The notes beneath the pieces were generated by a model. That model searched no databases and had not been told where the DNA came from. It was given only the letters and a program-made list of their open reading frames with translations. Made by a program: the position numbers and the translations under genes. From Pedobacter sp. ISL-64 (GTDB lineage Bacteria > Bacteroidota > Bacteroidia > Sphingobacteriales > Sphingobacteriaceae): 64,000 nucleotides of DNA. Below, one piece after another: positions 52,135 through 60,699 of this stretch. The stretch spans positions 292,411-356,410 of the forward strand of contig NZ_JAGGPU010000006.1 in the NCBI RefSeq assembly GCF_018613605.1. Direction: 5' to 3'. Numbering within the stretch: position 1 is the first letter of the stretch; each line of letters opens with the position of its first letter.

Positions 52135-53172
52135 TTACGAGGCAATTACAGGACTACGGTAGAGTGGAAAAAAATCAACAGTCGAAAAAGGATCAAGCGA
52201 TCTTTCGTTTAAAAGTGCATTATATAATTCATTATTGGCAATATACCGCCAGCTATTAAATTCGAAACATAAATTAGAGAAACCCATCTTCCAGCCAAAA
52301 AGGTTGTCTTCTTTAAAATTAACACCCCCACCCAGGTTAAAGTATTTATATCCTAATTGTCTACCAATTATGGTAATTTCATCAGTCAATAATTTAGCTG
52401 GCGATTCGAACAGGTAAGCGGTCCTGGTAGCCAAAAGGTGCACCTGCATAATTTCTTTGGTACAAACTACTATGGCGCCAGATATGGCTATGCCATCTTT
52501 ATACACCATAAAAAGCTTGCTATCAAATTCATCAGAAGAAAGTAGCGCAACGAAATAGGCATTATTAAAAAGGTAATGGTCTTTTGCGCCTATGCGAATC
52601 ATATTTTCAGTATATATTTCAGAAAAAATGCTCGTATCATTAATATCGGTCGAAATTCGGACTTCATAATCACGCTTTCGTAACCGCCTGATTTTTTCTT
52701 TTACGCTTTTTCGGTAGCCCGCCCTTTGACTTTCAATGGTTGTGGTTAAATCGATTGCCACTGTTTTTCCATTGGCATATACTCCAGAAAACTTCTCCAT
52801 TAACCTTTCCTGATTAAAAAACGGATGCAATCTGGAAAAAACGGTTACATTTTGACCAGTTTCGAGATACGCTATGAATGTATTTTTAAAGCGTTCCATA
52901 AAATCATCGTCCAAAGAATTGAAGTCCATGTTTGAAATAGGCCCTGTATATCCATAAACCGATGTAAAATCAAAAAAATCGGAACCAGGGATGTTTCTCT
53001 TCAAAAGTGGGAATGCAATGTAATTTTCGCCTTCCTCATACACAAACAGTATAGGTAAACCACTTTTATCTAAAGAGTGGTAATACCAGGTGTGATAAAA
53101 ATCGTAATGCAAAGCACGCTTTACATATGCAGACCATTCTTGTTTATCATCAATTGTAATAATCTTTCTCAT
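52135..53172 (-). CDS. FemAB/GNAT-like acyltransferase, paralogue 2
   Basis: A 345-residue paralogue of the downstream gene: HYDFYHTWYYHSLDKSG, VYGYTGPISNMDF, VTVFSRLHPFFNQERL, YFNLGGGVNFKEDNLFGWKMGFSN. The order of conserved blocks and the spacing match over the full length, and the gap between the genes is 24 bases. Both lack a signal peptide, so they work on cytoplasmic sugar nucleotides or lipid-linked sugars. Which acyl group is used cannot be told. Confidence 0.8.
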   Translation of the reverse strand: MRKIITIDDKQEWSAYVKRALHYDFYHTWYYHSLDKSGLPILFVYEEGENYIAFPLLKRNIPGSDFFDFTSVYGYTGPISNMDFNSLDDDFMERFKNTFIAYLETGQNVTVFSRLHPFFNQERLMEKFSGVYANGKTVAIDLTTTIESQRAGYRKSVKEKIRRLRKRDYEVRISTDINDTSIFSEIYTENMIRIGAKDHYLFNNAYFVALLSSDEFDSKLFMVYKDGIAISGAIVVCTKEIMQVHLLATRTAYLFESPAKLLTDEITIIGRQLGYKYFNLGGGVNFKEDNLFGWKMGFSNLCFEFNSWRYIANNELYNALLNERSLDPFSTVDFFPLYRSPVIAS

Positions 53173-53211
53173 TTCGAGCTATTAAATTAGGGTAGATTTA
53201 AAGTAAATAGT

Positions 53212-53706
53212 TCAGTTTGTGGCAAGTAAAACAGAAGAATTAATTACCATTTTTATGAAATCTTCCTGCTGTGAAACAGGTTGAAAGCCTACTTTTTTAT
53301 AAATAGAATAAGCAGCCCGGTTATCTGAATGTACTTCTAAGAAAATATGTTTAAGGTTAAGGTTATAAAAGGCATATTTTAACAACATTAAAGAGGCCTT
53401 ATAGCCTATGCCCTTCCCCCAGTATTTCTTTTCGCCGATAAAGAGGTGAAATTCTGCACTATCGTTTCCGATATCGAGCAACTGAATATTGCCAATGTAT
53501 TCATTGGTGTTTTTTACGCAGATGGCAAAACGTTTTTCGTTGGTCAGATTTAGTTTATTTAATAGCCATTGTTTTTCAACTTCGGCGGTAATTTGCTCTT
53601 TTAACACAAATTTGGTGTACGACCACACTTCAGGATCGTTTCTCCACTTGTACGACACATCAGCATCTTTTAACGCTAATGGCCTTAGGTAAATTTGAGT
53701 GTTCAT
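53212..53706 (-). CDS. GNAT N-acetyltransferase (sugar-amine type)
   Basis: A 164-residue RimJ/RimL-like GNAT. Seen are RPLALKDADVSYKWRNDPEVW, the acetyl-CoA site WGKGIGYKASLMLL (near residue 97) and the C-terminal NRAAYSIYKKVGFQPV. This form is also used by PseH-type enzymes that acetylate 4-amino-sugar nucleotides. Its ATG overlaps the stop of the upstream aminotransferase by four bases (ATGA), so the two are translated as a pair, and amination followed by acetylation is the simplest reading. Confidence 0.87.
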   Translation of the reverse strand: MNTQIYLRPLALKDADVSYKWRNDPEVWSYTKFVLKEQITAEVEKQWLLNKLNLTNEKRFAICVKNTNEYIGNIQLLDIGNDSAEFHLFIGEKKYWGKGIGYKASLMLLKYAFYNLNLKHIFLEVHSDNRAAYSIYKKVGFQPVSQQEDFIKMVINSSVLLATN

Positions 53707-54674
53707 ATGAGCGGTTTTAAAGCTTTAACAATAACTTTCATATCCGCTATGCTGTAGCGGTGATCAATTGGTAACGAAATAAGATGTTTAGCCAGAAAGT
53801 ATTCATAACTATCAACATGTGCCCATTCGTAAACATTGGGCCAATAGGTGGCTACAAATATTTTTTGATTGATGAGCTGCTGTTTAATAGACGGATCTTC
53901 TCCCAGAAGCGGGTAAACCATCGGCACATCCTCTTCAGAAAAATTTAGCCTCAAAATATTTTCCTGCCCCAGGTGCTCATCCAGATAAGCAAAGTTCCTT
54001 CTTCTGATATCGGCGCACTTATCGTAATCGATGCTGGAAAGAATGGTTTTTGTTAATGCCGACATCTTTTTGATTTCGTTATTGCACAGCTGCTTGTTGT
54101 TTTCTATGTAATCGGCATAGCCCTCTTCAATATTGATATCGATACTTTTAATCAGGTGAGCAAACCGATCTGTTGATTGATCCTGTTTTAAATTTAAACC
54201 CAGTGTTTTAGAGATATTCAGATAGGCACCATCGGGTACACCGAAAAACTTGCGGCATGAGTAGAAGGTATCGCAATTGTTTACCGGCTTAGAAAAAAAT
54301 GCCTGGGCATTATCTATAATCAGGTTCTTGATTTTTTTAGCTAGCTTTTTAACGGTTTCCGTTTTAAGTCCGAAGTAATTGGTGTAAAGTAAGCAGCAAT
54401 GTTCGCCTAATTCAAAATCTATTACCGGATCTAAATCTTCGTCTATATGGTAAAAGTGATACTGTACGTTTAGTTTTTGAAGCGGCTCTAGCAAAACCTC
54501 ACAGGTATAGTATGGAAGATATATGGTGGAGTATTTTCTTGTCCTTAACACATACTCAAGTGCATTTCTACCGGTATTAAGTGCAATTAAATCAGGGTAA
54601 TAAAGCTCCCCTTTTGATAATTCTAGCGGGATGTAGCCACCGATTGTTTTGGGTGAGTGCGTTTCTGTTTCCAT
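53703..54674 (-). CDS. DegT-like PLP aminotransferase
   Basis: A 323-residue fold-type I PLP enzyme related to DegT/DnrJ/EryC1 sugar aminotransferases, but shorter than the usual 370 or so. The N-terminal LNTGRNALEYVLR, the cofactor aspartate in LIIDNAQAFF and the presumed PLP lysine in YSCRKFFGVPDGAYLNIS are in the right order. The canonical S-x-H-x-T-K around the lysine is replaced by SCRK-FFG. It probably aminates the 4-keto sugar made by the dehydratase. The stop overlaps the GNAT start (ATGA). Similar genes are often left as hypothetical. Confidence 0.75.
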   Translation of the reverse strand: METETHSPKTIGGYIPLELSKGELYYPDLIALNTGRNALEYVLRTRKYSTIYLPYYTCEVLLEPLQKLNVQYHFYHIDEDLDPVIDFELGEHCCLLYTNYFGLKTETVKKLAKKIKNLIIDNAQAFFSKPVNNCDTFYSCRKFFGVPDGAYLNISKTLGLNLKQDQSTDRFAHLIKSIDINIEEGYADYIENNKQLCNNEIKKMSALTKTILSSIDYDKCADIRRRNFAYLDEHLGQENILRLNFSEEDVPMVYPLLGEDPSIKQQLINQKIFVATYWPNVYEWAHVDSYEYFLAKHLISLPIDHRYSIADMKVIVKALKPLI

Positions 54675-54685
54675 CGTTTTATCCT

Positions 54686-55489
54686 CTACCCTTGATCTGC
54701 TTTATACATTCTGCTTTCTACAGGTCTGTAATATTCCTGTAAACTGGCAGGTACCCTGGCATTGTAACCAATAATCTGCCTTAAATCGTTATCTATTTTT
54801 TCGCCAAATTCGTATCCCAAAAATCTGGGATAATCGAATTGTTGTTTGATGTAAGGTTTGGTAAAACCTAAGGTTAAAGCTCTACGCTGTTTGCGGGTGA
54901 AATTAATCCCCCCTGCATGCCAGATATTGGAATCGAATAATATAATGCTTCCTTTTTTAGCAATAGCTTGTTTAGCGAAAGCTTTAAAGTATTTTTCTTC
55001 GGGTTTGATATCTAATTTATGAGAACCCGACAAAAAGTGTGTGGCGCCATTAAATATGGTAAAATCATCGAGCACAATAATCATCTGGATCATAAACTTA
55101 GATTCAGACGAAAATGTACGAACATCGCGATGGATATTTTGGATATAGGATTTGCTCTTTTTGGTGTTAATTACTCCATTTATTCCATTAAGAATGTAGT
55201 TTCCGCCCAAAAAATCACGGATTTCTCTGTGGCAGTACAATTTACTCAAAAGCTCTATAGCGAAATTATCTTTCTCAAGCAAATGATGTAATGTTCCCTC
55301 CATATTTTCTTCAATTCCATTTAAAACCTGTATTTCTCTTCTTAACAGATAAGAAGCTTCGAAACCTGTGGTTATTTCTGAAATTAATTTCTGATTGATT
55401 GCCTTTTCATATACAACCCATCCATACTCATCAATAGCTTCCCTAAAGTCGGCTAAAGTGGCTCGTTTGTAAATAAATGTATTGTTCAC
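54686..55489 (-). CDS. Phytanoyl-CoA dioxygenase family protein
   Basis: Fe(II)/2-oxoglutarate-dependent oxygenase of 267 residues. The facial triad fits H and D of IHRDVRTF and H of NIWHAGGIN; the 2-oxoglutarate-binding Arg may be in TRKQRRALTLGF. These enzymes hydroxylate small molecules; in sugar loci a role in modifying a sugar or acyl group is likely but unproven. The start is a GTG at 55487-55489, since an in-frame stop lies six codons upstream with no ATG between. It lies 12 bases before the aminotransferase gene, in one operon. Confidence 0.87.
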   Translation of the reverse strand: MNNTFIYKRATLADFREAIDEYGWVVYEKAINQKLISEITTGFEASYLLRREIQVLNGIEENMEGTLHHLLEKDNFAIELLSKLYCHREIRDFLGGNYILNGINGVINTKKSKSYIQNIHRDVRTFSSESKFMIQMIIVLDDFTIFNGATHFLSGSHKLDIKPEEKYFKAFAKQAIAKKGSIILFDSNIWHAGGINFTRKQRRALTLGFTKPYIKQQFDYPRFLGYEFGEKIDNDLRQIIGYNARVPASLQEYYRPVESRMYKADQG

Positions 55490-55541
55490 AATTTTAGGTT
55501 TAGTTTATTTATTTGGTTAGTTATTAATGTGTAAAGGTTGG

Positions 55542-56696
55542 TTAAGCCTGTAAATGCATGATCTTAAAGAGTTCTGCATTAACGATATTCACATCAAATT
55601 TTGTTTTTGCAAATTCATGTCCTTTGTTCCCAAAAGCAATAATATCATTACTGTTATTAATAAAATATTCCATTTTGTTGGCTAGTGCACCGGCATCTTT
55701 AATCGGGATAAGAAATCCGTTGGCCTGCTTAAGGTCGTTATTAACGGTTTCACGGCACCCTACAGAGTCGCAGGTAATTACTGCCCTGCCTATGGCCATT
55801 CCTTCGAGCACACAGCGTGGAACGCCCTCTCCATAATAAGAAGGATGCACCATTACCGAAGAGCGCTCAATATCTGGCCGCACATCATCAACCTGTCCGA
55901 TGTATTGAATCGTATCTCCACTCGCAATTTTTTGATACAGCTCGGGTGCAATGGCGTCAATATTCGGATCGTATGGTCCAATGAGTTTAAAAACGGCTTG
56001 CGGAAACCGTTGCTTAACTAATTTAGCGGCATCGTAATATTCTTTAATGCCTTTTGCATTTATGAGCCGCGATACCATTAAAAAAGTTATGGGCGAGGTA
56101 CTTGGTTTAGAATAGTGATAATGACTTAAATCTACTCCCGATCCGTTAACCACATAAACCTGGTGTTTTTTATTCAGGATCTTCAGATCGATTAAGCGTT
56201 GAGAATCGTCTTTGTTCTGAAAAATAATATTTAAACGTGGATTGGGTTTCAGACTTAGTTTTAGTAATAACCTTGTTATTTTAACAATTAGTTTATTACC
56301 GGATGAATTATCGGTAAAGTTATAACCCAAGCCAGTAAGCATGGGGGCAATTAGTTTAACCTTGCATATTTTAGCTAAAAAAGAGCCGTAAATAACAGGT
56401 TTAAAGGTGTAAGGAAAAAAAATATCAGGTTTTATTTGCCTGATGAGTTTATATAGCGAAAAGATAAATCTTAAATCGGATATGATAGAAACATTACTAC
56501 CATCTAATTTACTCTCGTAGGTAATTACATTCAGTTCTTTCAGTTTACGCCGAACAGATTCTTGTTCAATTTTTGGTGTAAATACAAAAACCTGGTTATG
56601 TTGCTGCATTTTTTCGATCAGTTTCCCTCTAAAATCGAGCAGGGATCTGGAAGAGTCGCAAACGATAAAAATCTTCTTACTAGTTATATTCATCAT
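55542..56696 (-). CDS. Glycosyltransferase family 4
   Basis: A GT4 GT-B glycosyltransferase of 384 residues. N-terminal IFIVCDSSRSLLDFRGKLIEKM is a WcaC/GT4-like opening; the C-terminal half carries VVNGSGVDLSHY, FLMVSRLINAKGIKEYYDA, the nucleotide site YIGQVDDVRPDIERS and HPSYYGEGVPRCVLEGMAIGRAVITCD with the E-x7-E motif. It probably adds a hexose, hexuronate or amino sugar to the lipid-linked repeat unit. A strong hairpin (56716-56749) lies just upstream of its start. Confidence 0.9.
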   Translation of the reverse strand: MMNITSKKIFIVCDSSRSLLDFRGKLIEKMQQHNQVFVFTPKIEQESVRRKLKELNVITYESKLDGSNVSIISDLRFIFSLYKLIRQIKPDIFFPYTFKPVIYGSFLAKICKVKLIAPMLTGLGYNFTDNSSGNKLIVKITRLLLKLSLKPNPRLNIIFQNKDDSQRLIDLKILNKKHQVYVVNGSGVDLSHYHYSKPSTSPITFLMVSRLINAKGIKEYYDAAKLVKQRFPQAVFKLIGPYDPNIDAIAPELYQKIASGDTIQYIGQVDDVRPDIERSSVMVHPSYYGEGVPRCVLEGMAIGRAVITCDSVGCRETVNNDLKQANGFLIPIKDAGALANKMEYFINNSNDIIAFGNKGHEFAKTKFDVNIVNAELFKIMHLQA

Positions 56697-56715
56697 GTCA
56701 AAATTTTAATTTAAA

Positions 56716-56749
56716 CTGCAAAGCCACCTATCCAGGTGGCTTATTGCAG
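56716..56749 (-). terminator. Strong hairpin between the pectate lyase and GT4 genes
   Basis: CTGCAA plus AGCCACCT - ATCC - AGGTGGCT then TA and TTGCAG: a 14-pair stem with one two-base bulge. On the minus strand it follows the pectate lyase gene by about 26 bases. The downstream U-tract is weak, so partial termination or an RNA-processing site is likely and would set the ratio of lyase to downstream enzymes. Confidence 0.65.
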
Positions 56750-56774
56750 AAAAAATATGAAGGTTTTGCTTTAC

Positions 56775-58178
56775 CTACCTGGCACCAGCATTTGCCGTAA
56801 CAATTGCAGGCACGCTCGCTGCATCGTTAAGGAATGATGCATACTCATACTCTGGAACCCAGGAAGAAACTGCCGTCGTTATATTGTTTGCCCCACATTT
56901 ATCGTAAATATTGGTGGTAATACCGCTAAAATATCCTTCCGGATCACTTGCCACTTTTGTAGTTAATGGTTTAGCACAATTTGAGAAATATTCATTATCT
57001 GTTCTCACTATACCACCTGCTCTTGTACCGATTGAGTAACCTGAGTTGTTAAGGTGATAGTTGTTAAACATGTGTACACTACCATAATTCATTGATGGCT
57101 CTCTTTCGGTAACATTATACCACATGTTGTGGTGCATGGTTACGTGCAATTTACCTTTATCTGCTTCGTGACCTTCGATACCGCCACTAATTAGTACTGA
57201 TAGGTTGGTATCGTGGAATTTACTCCAGGAAACAGTTACATAATCAGATTCTCTGGTAATGGTAATGTCTTTACCCCAATATTCCCAGCCATGAGTACGA
57301 TCTGTAGAGAAATCGCAATGATCTACCCAAACATGGTGAGCAGCCTCTTTAATTTGCACTGCTGCCTGTTCTACGTAATTTTTAAAAGTGATATTCTGAA
57401 TTATAATGTTACTTACTGTATAAATAAATAGATTCACACCCTCAATAACAGCTCCAGATCTACCAATAATAGATTTGTTTGATTTTACATAAACAATATC
57501 CTTACCAGCGCCTTTAATGGTACCACTTACATAAATAGTACGTGTAATGTTATCACCAACAGCTGCTTTTAATTGATCAAGGGTTGTTACAGTAGTTTCG
57601 ACACCACCCTGGCCACCTGTTGTTTTACCATTTACCAAAGCATAACCTACTAAGGCTGCATTAATAGTTGTATTTGTAGGAGGTGGAGTTACCGTTTCTG
57701 CCGGTGGTAAAGCAGCACTTGTACCGCCCATTACATAGGTATAAGAACGGCCGTTCGTTCTTGGGTCGGTATTATCAGATGCTGAAAATATTACCGTAGT
57801 ACCCCAATGGCTAAACCTTCCTTTACCTAAATTCCTAATATCATCGTGTATGCTATGAGCAGGACCAAGTTCTACTCCGTTTTCAAATAATCTTAAAATT
57901 GATTGTTCTTTTGAAGTAGCATTGTCACCGCCAGAAATGGATTGTGAAATTTTATATGCATAACCTCCTTCAGACTTTACTCCTATAAGGCTTAATTTAC
58001 CTGTACTGCCACTGATAGCTGCTAATACTGATGCTGAATCGCTTGAAAACAATTCTGTACTGTCGGCCAATTTATCATCGGCATTCACACTTTTTTTACA
58101 ATTACTAAAGAAGATAATTGTCGTTAACATTAAACCAATTAAACTCACTTTTTTAAACAATTTTGTCTTTCTCTGCAT
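56775..58178 (-). CDS. Family 1 pectate lyase-like lipoprotein
   Basis: A 467-residue lipoprotein (lipobox IIFFSNC, Cys27). After an N-terminal part of about 150 residues, partly beta-rich with a Pro-rich linker (PPAETVTPPPTNTT), a right-handed beta-helix PL1 domain follows: TIYVSGTIKG, VWVDHCDFSTD, SDYVTVSWSKFHDTN, HHNMWYNVTEREPSMNYGSVHMFNNY in pieces. PL1 enzymes cut alpha-1,4-galacturonan by beta-elimination. The catalytic Arg of PelC (R218) matches R359, but the usual second Arg (R223) is N364. Its place among polysaccharide genes next to a UDP-GlcA epimerase suggests action on the cell's own uronate polymer. Confidence 0.88.
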   Translation of the reverse strand: MQRKTKLFKKVSLIGLMLTTIIFFSNCKKSVNADDKLADSTELFSSDSASVLAAISGSTGKLSLIGVKSEGGYAYKISQSISGGDNATSKEQSILRLFENGVELGPAHSIHDDIRNLGKGRFSHWGTTVIFSASDNTDPRTNGRSYTYVMGGTSAALPPAETVTPPPTNTTINAALVGYALVNGKTTGGQGGVETTVTTLDQLKAAVGDNITRTIYVSGTIKGAGKDIVYVKSNKSIIGRSGAVIEGVNLFIYTVSNIIIQNITFKNYVEQAAVQIKEAAHHVWVDHCDFSTDRTHGWEYWGKDITITRESDYVTVSWSKFHDTNLSVLISGGIEGHEADKGKLHVTMHHNMWYNVTEREPSMNYGSVHMFNNYHLNNSGYSIGTRAGGIVRTDNEYFSNCAKPLTTKVASDPEGYFSGITTNIYDKCGANNITTAVSSWVPEYEYASFLNDAASVPAIVTANAGAR

Positions 58179-58389
58179 TTTTTATTTTTTTAAATTTACA
58201 ACTTAACGCTATATGCGATAAATGAGTACATTTAATAAAATGCAGTTAAAACGCTGATAATTAAATAATAGGCTTAATATTCGGCATTACTTATACTGTA
58301 AACCAATTGCTTACAGATAGTAAAATGACAGTTTAATAATTCAGTTTTATAAGATTTATTATACATCTAGTTTACACAGTCATGACAAA

Positions 58390-59481
58390 CTAAATTGCAA
58401 TAACAGTTGTTTTAGGTTCCAACTGTAAATTTGGGTGATAAAAAGTTGTAAACCAGTTCACAAAATTCTTTACACCTTTGTGTACGGAAACAGATGGTTC
58501 ATAATTTAATAAGTTTTTTAAATCATCAATATCTGCTGATGTTTCTGCCACATCACCATCTTGCATGGGCATAAATATTTTTTGTGCGGTTAATCCCGTC
58601 TCTTTTTCAATTTCTTCAACAAAATCCAACAAGTTAACCGGTGCCCCCCGCCCAATATTAAATACGGCAAAAGGCGCTGCTGATGTAGCTGGATCAGGTT
58701 TTTGGTTATTCCAGTTTGGGTTTGCCTTTGCTGGTTGATCAAAAACCCTCACAATGCCTTCAATAATATCATCCACATAAGTAAAATCTCTTTTCATTTC
58801 CCCGTTATTAAAAACTTCGATGGGCTTGCCTTCTAAAATTGCTTTTGTAAACAAGAACAAAGCCATATCCGGGCGGCCCCAAGGACCGTAAACTGTAAAG
58901 AAACGTAAACCAGTGGTTGGTAGATTAAATAAATGGCTATAAGCATGTGCCATTAATTCGTTGCTTTTTTTAGAAGCTGCATATAATGAAACCGGATGAT
59001 CTACATTATCATGAGCAGAAAACGGCATTTTTTTATTTAATCCATAAACACTTGAAGAGCTGGCGTACAGTAAATGGCCAATTTTAAAATGACGGCTACA
59101 CTCCAGGATATTTAAAAAGCCTTTAATATTGGCCTCTATGTAGGCATCCGGATTGGTTAAACTATACCGTACACCTGCCTGAGCGGCCAAATTACAAACT
59201 GCATCGAACTGATAGGTTTTAAAACAATTTTCTAAACTTTCTTTATCGCAGATATCCAACTTTATGAAAGTATAATTTTCATATCTATCACTTACCTGAG
59301 GAATACCGTAAACCAAATCAGTATGGTTAATACCAGTTTGAGCCAAGCGGGCATGTTTAAGGTTTACATCATAATAATCGTTGATGTTATCAATGCCCAC
59401 AACAACGTCTCCTCTTTCCAATAAGCGTTTTGCCAAATGGAAACCAATAAATCCGGCTGTACCGGTAATTAGAATTTTCAT
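58390..59481 (-). CDS. UDP-glucuronate 4-epimerase
   Basis: Extended short-chain dehydrogenase/reductase of 363 residues. NAD motif [10 protein letters not shown] (from residue 7), then [11 protein letters not shown], the segment that marks UDP-glucuronate (rather than UDP-glucose) 4-epimerases; catalytic Ser in SSSSVYG and YxxxK in [24 protein letters not shown] is also typical. It inverts C4 of UDP-GlcA to give UDP-GalA. The next gene downstream encodes a pectate lyase-like protein acting on galacturonate, so the polymer is likely to contain GalA. Confidence 0.9.
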   Translation of the reverse strand: MKILITGTAGFIGFHLAKRLLERGDVVVGIDNINDYYDVNLKHARLAQTGINHTDLVYGIPQVSDRYENYTFIKLDICDKESLENCFKTYQFDAVCNLAAQAGVRYSLTNPDAYIEANIKGFLNILECSRHFKIGHLLYASSSSVYGLNKKMPFSAHDNVDHPVSLYAASKKSNELMAHAYSHLFNLPTTGLRFFTVYGPWGRPDMALFLFTKAILEGKPIEVFNNGEMKRDFTYVDDIIEGIVRVFDQPAKANPNWNNQKPDPATSAAPFAVFNIGRGAPVNLLDFVEEIEKETGLTAQKIFMPMQDGDVAETSADIDDLKNLLNYEPSVSVHKGVKNFVNWFTTFYHPNLQLEPKTTVIAI

Positions 59482-59603
59482 AAAATTTAAGTTTGAGAAA
59501 CAGTTAAGAATGGCCTCACAGAAGGCTTAATTATTAGTTTTTAGGATACAGCAAAGCATCCCATCAGAAAATGCGGTAATGGTTAGTTTAATATTTTTTG
59601 GAT

Positions 59604-60686
59604 TTAGTTATGTTGCTGCAATGCGTTTAAAATAGATTGAGCAAATATTTCTGGTCTACGGCCGTACAAATATTGCATCGCCGTTTCAGCATCCGGATTT
59701 TGGTTATGTTTCAATTTCTCGCCCATCGCTTTGGCGAGGGCTTCTACATTGTTTACTTCAACTTTGGTAATAGCCGGAATTTCGCTGATGCCTCCTGCAC
59801 AAAGTGTCGATACGACTGCGCTGTTTACCGACATCATTTCTAACAGTACATTCGGAAAACCTTCTTTTATGGAAGATACCACGCAAAGTTTTGCCTGTTT
59901 AAAATAAGGAGCCGGATTATCTATCTGTCCTTTTAAAAAAACCGAATCGCTTAAGTTATTCTCCTCGATAATATTGATTAATGATGCTCTTTCTTTTCCC
60001 TCTCCAAGTACGAGTAATTTCAATTTGGGATATTCCTGCTGAATCAGTTTAAAAGCTTTGATCAAAATCGGAAATCCTTTTTCTGGGATCAACCTTCCTG
60101 CAGAGCAGATAAAATCGAGTTTAGCATCGCCATTAATTAAAGGCTGATCAGATTTAGCAATGATTTTATTAAAATCGACGGGATTGGGTTGAACCAATAT
60201 TTTGTGCTTCGATAAAAAGCTATTATGATCAAGCAGTTGCATTTTCATTAATGTAGTTTGGCAAACTACTAAATCTACAGCCGGATAACCAATGCGGTAA
60301 ATAATTTGATAAATGCGTTTTTTAATTCCGGTGAAACGGGTAAAAACAGAAGTGCATTCTCGTACAATTAATTTGGACCTGAGATAACCTATAAGTTTTA
60401 AAAAGCCTAAAAAAGCATTTAAATACGGATGTGTGCTCATTAACACATCATCCTTTTTATATTTTCGGAGTATTGGTACCAGTTTGACAAAACCCCAAAA
60501 AATTGTTTTTTTAGATAAGTATCTTTTGGAAATCCCTTCAGAAATTTTAAGCCCTGTAAAAGGGTGTTTCTTTAAAAAGTACATTTCGCCGTTAACAGCA
60601 GTAGCCATCATCAACAGCACATTTTCAGCACCATTGGGGGCATCGGTTAACGAAATAAAAATCATTCTTTTTTCTGGTGTTGTCAT
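59604..60686 (-). CDS. Glycosyltransferase family 4
   Basis: GT4 glycosyltransferase, 360 residues from the ATG ending at 60686; an in-frame TTG at 60725 would add 13 residues and overlap the upstream gene by 26 bases, so it is not used. FISLTDAPNGAENVLLMM begins the acceptor domain; GRLIPEKGFPILIKAF and EGKERASLINIIEENNLSDSVFLKGQ are the nucleotide-binding Rossmann half, with VVSSIKEGFPNVLLEMM holding the E-x7-E motif. It is 13 bases downstream of the propeller protein gene. Donor and acceptor are unknown. Confidence 0.9.
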   Translation of the reverse strand: MTTPEKRMIFISLTDAPNGAENVLLMMATAVNGEMYFLKKHPFTGLKISEGISKRYLSKKTIFWGFVKLVPILRKYKKDDVLMSTHPYLNAFLGFLKLIGYLRSKLIVRECTSVFTRFTGIKKRIYQIIYRIGYPAVDLVVCQTTLMKMQLLDHNSFLSKHKILVQPNPVDFNKIIAKSDQPLINGDAKLDFICSAGRLIPEKGFPILIKAFKLIQQEYPKLKLLVLGEGKERASLINIIEENNLSDSVFLKGQIDNPAPYFKQAKLCVVSSIKEGFPNVLLEMMSVNSAVVSTLCAGGISEIPAITKVEVNNVEALAKAMGEKLKHNQNPDAETAMQYLYGRRPEIFAQSILNALQQHN

Positions 60687-60699
60687 TTCGAACGGCGAT

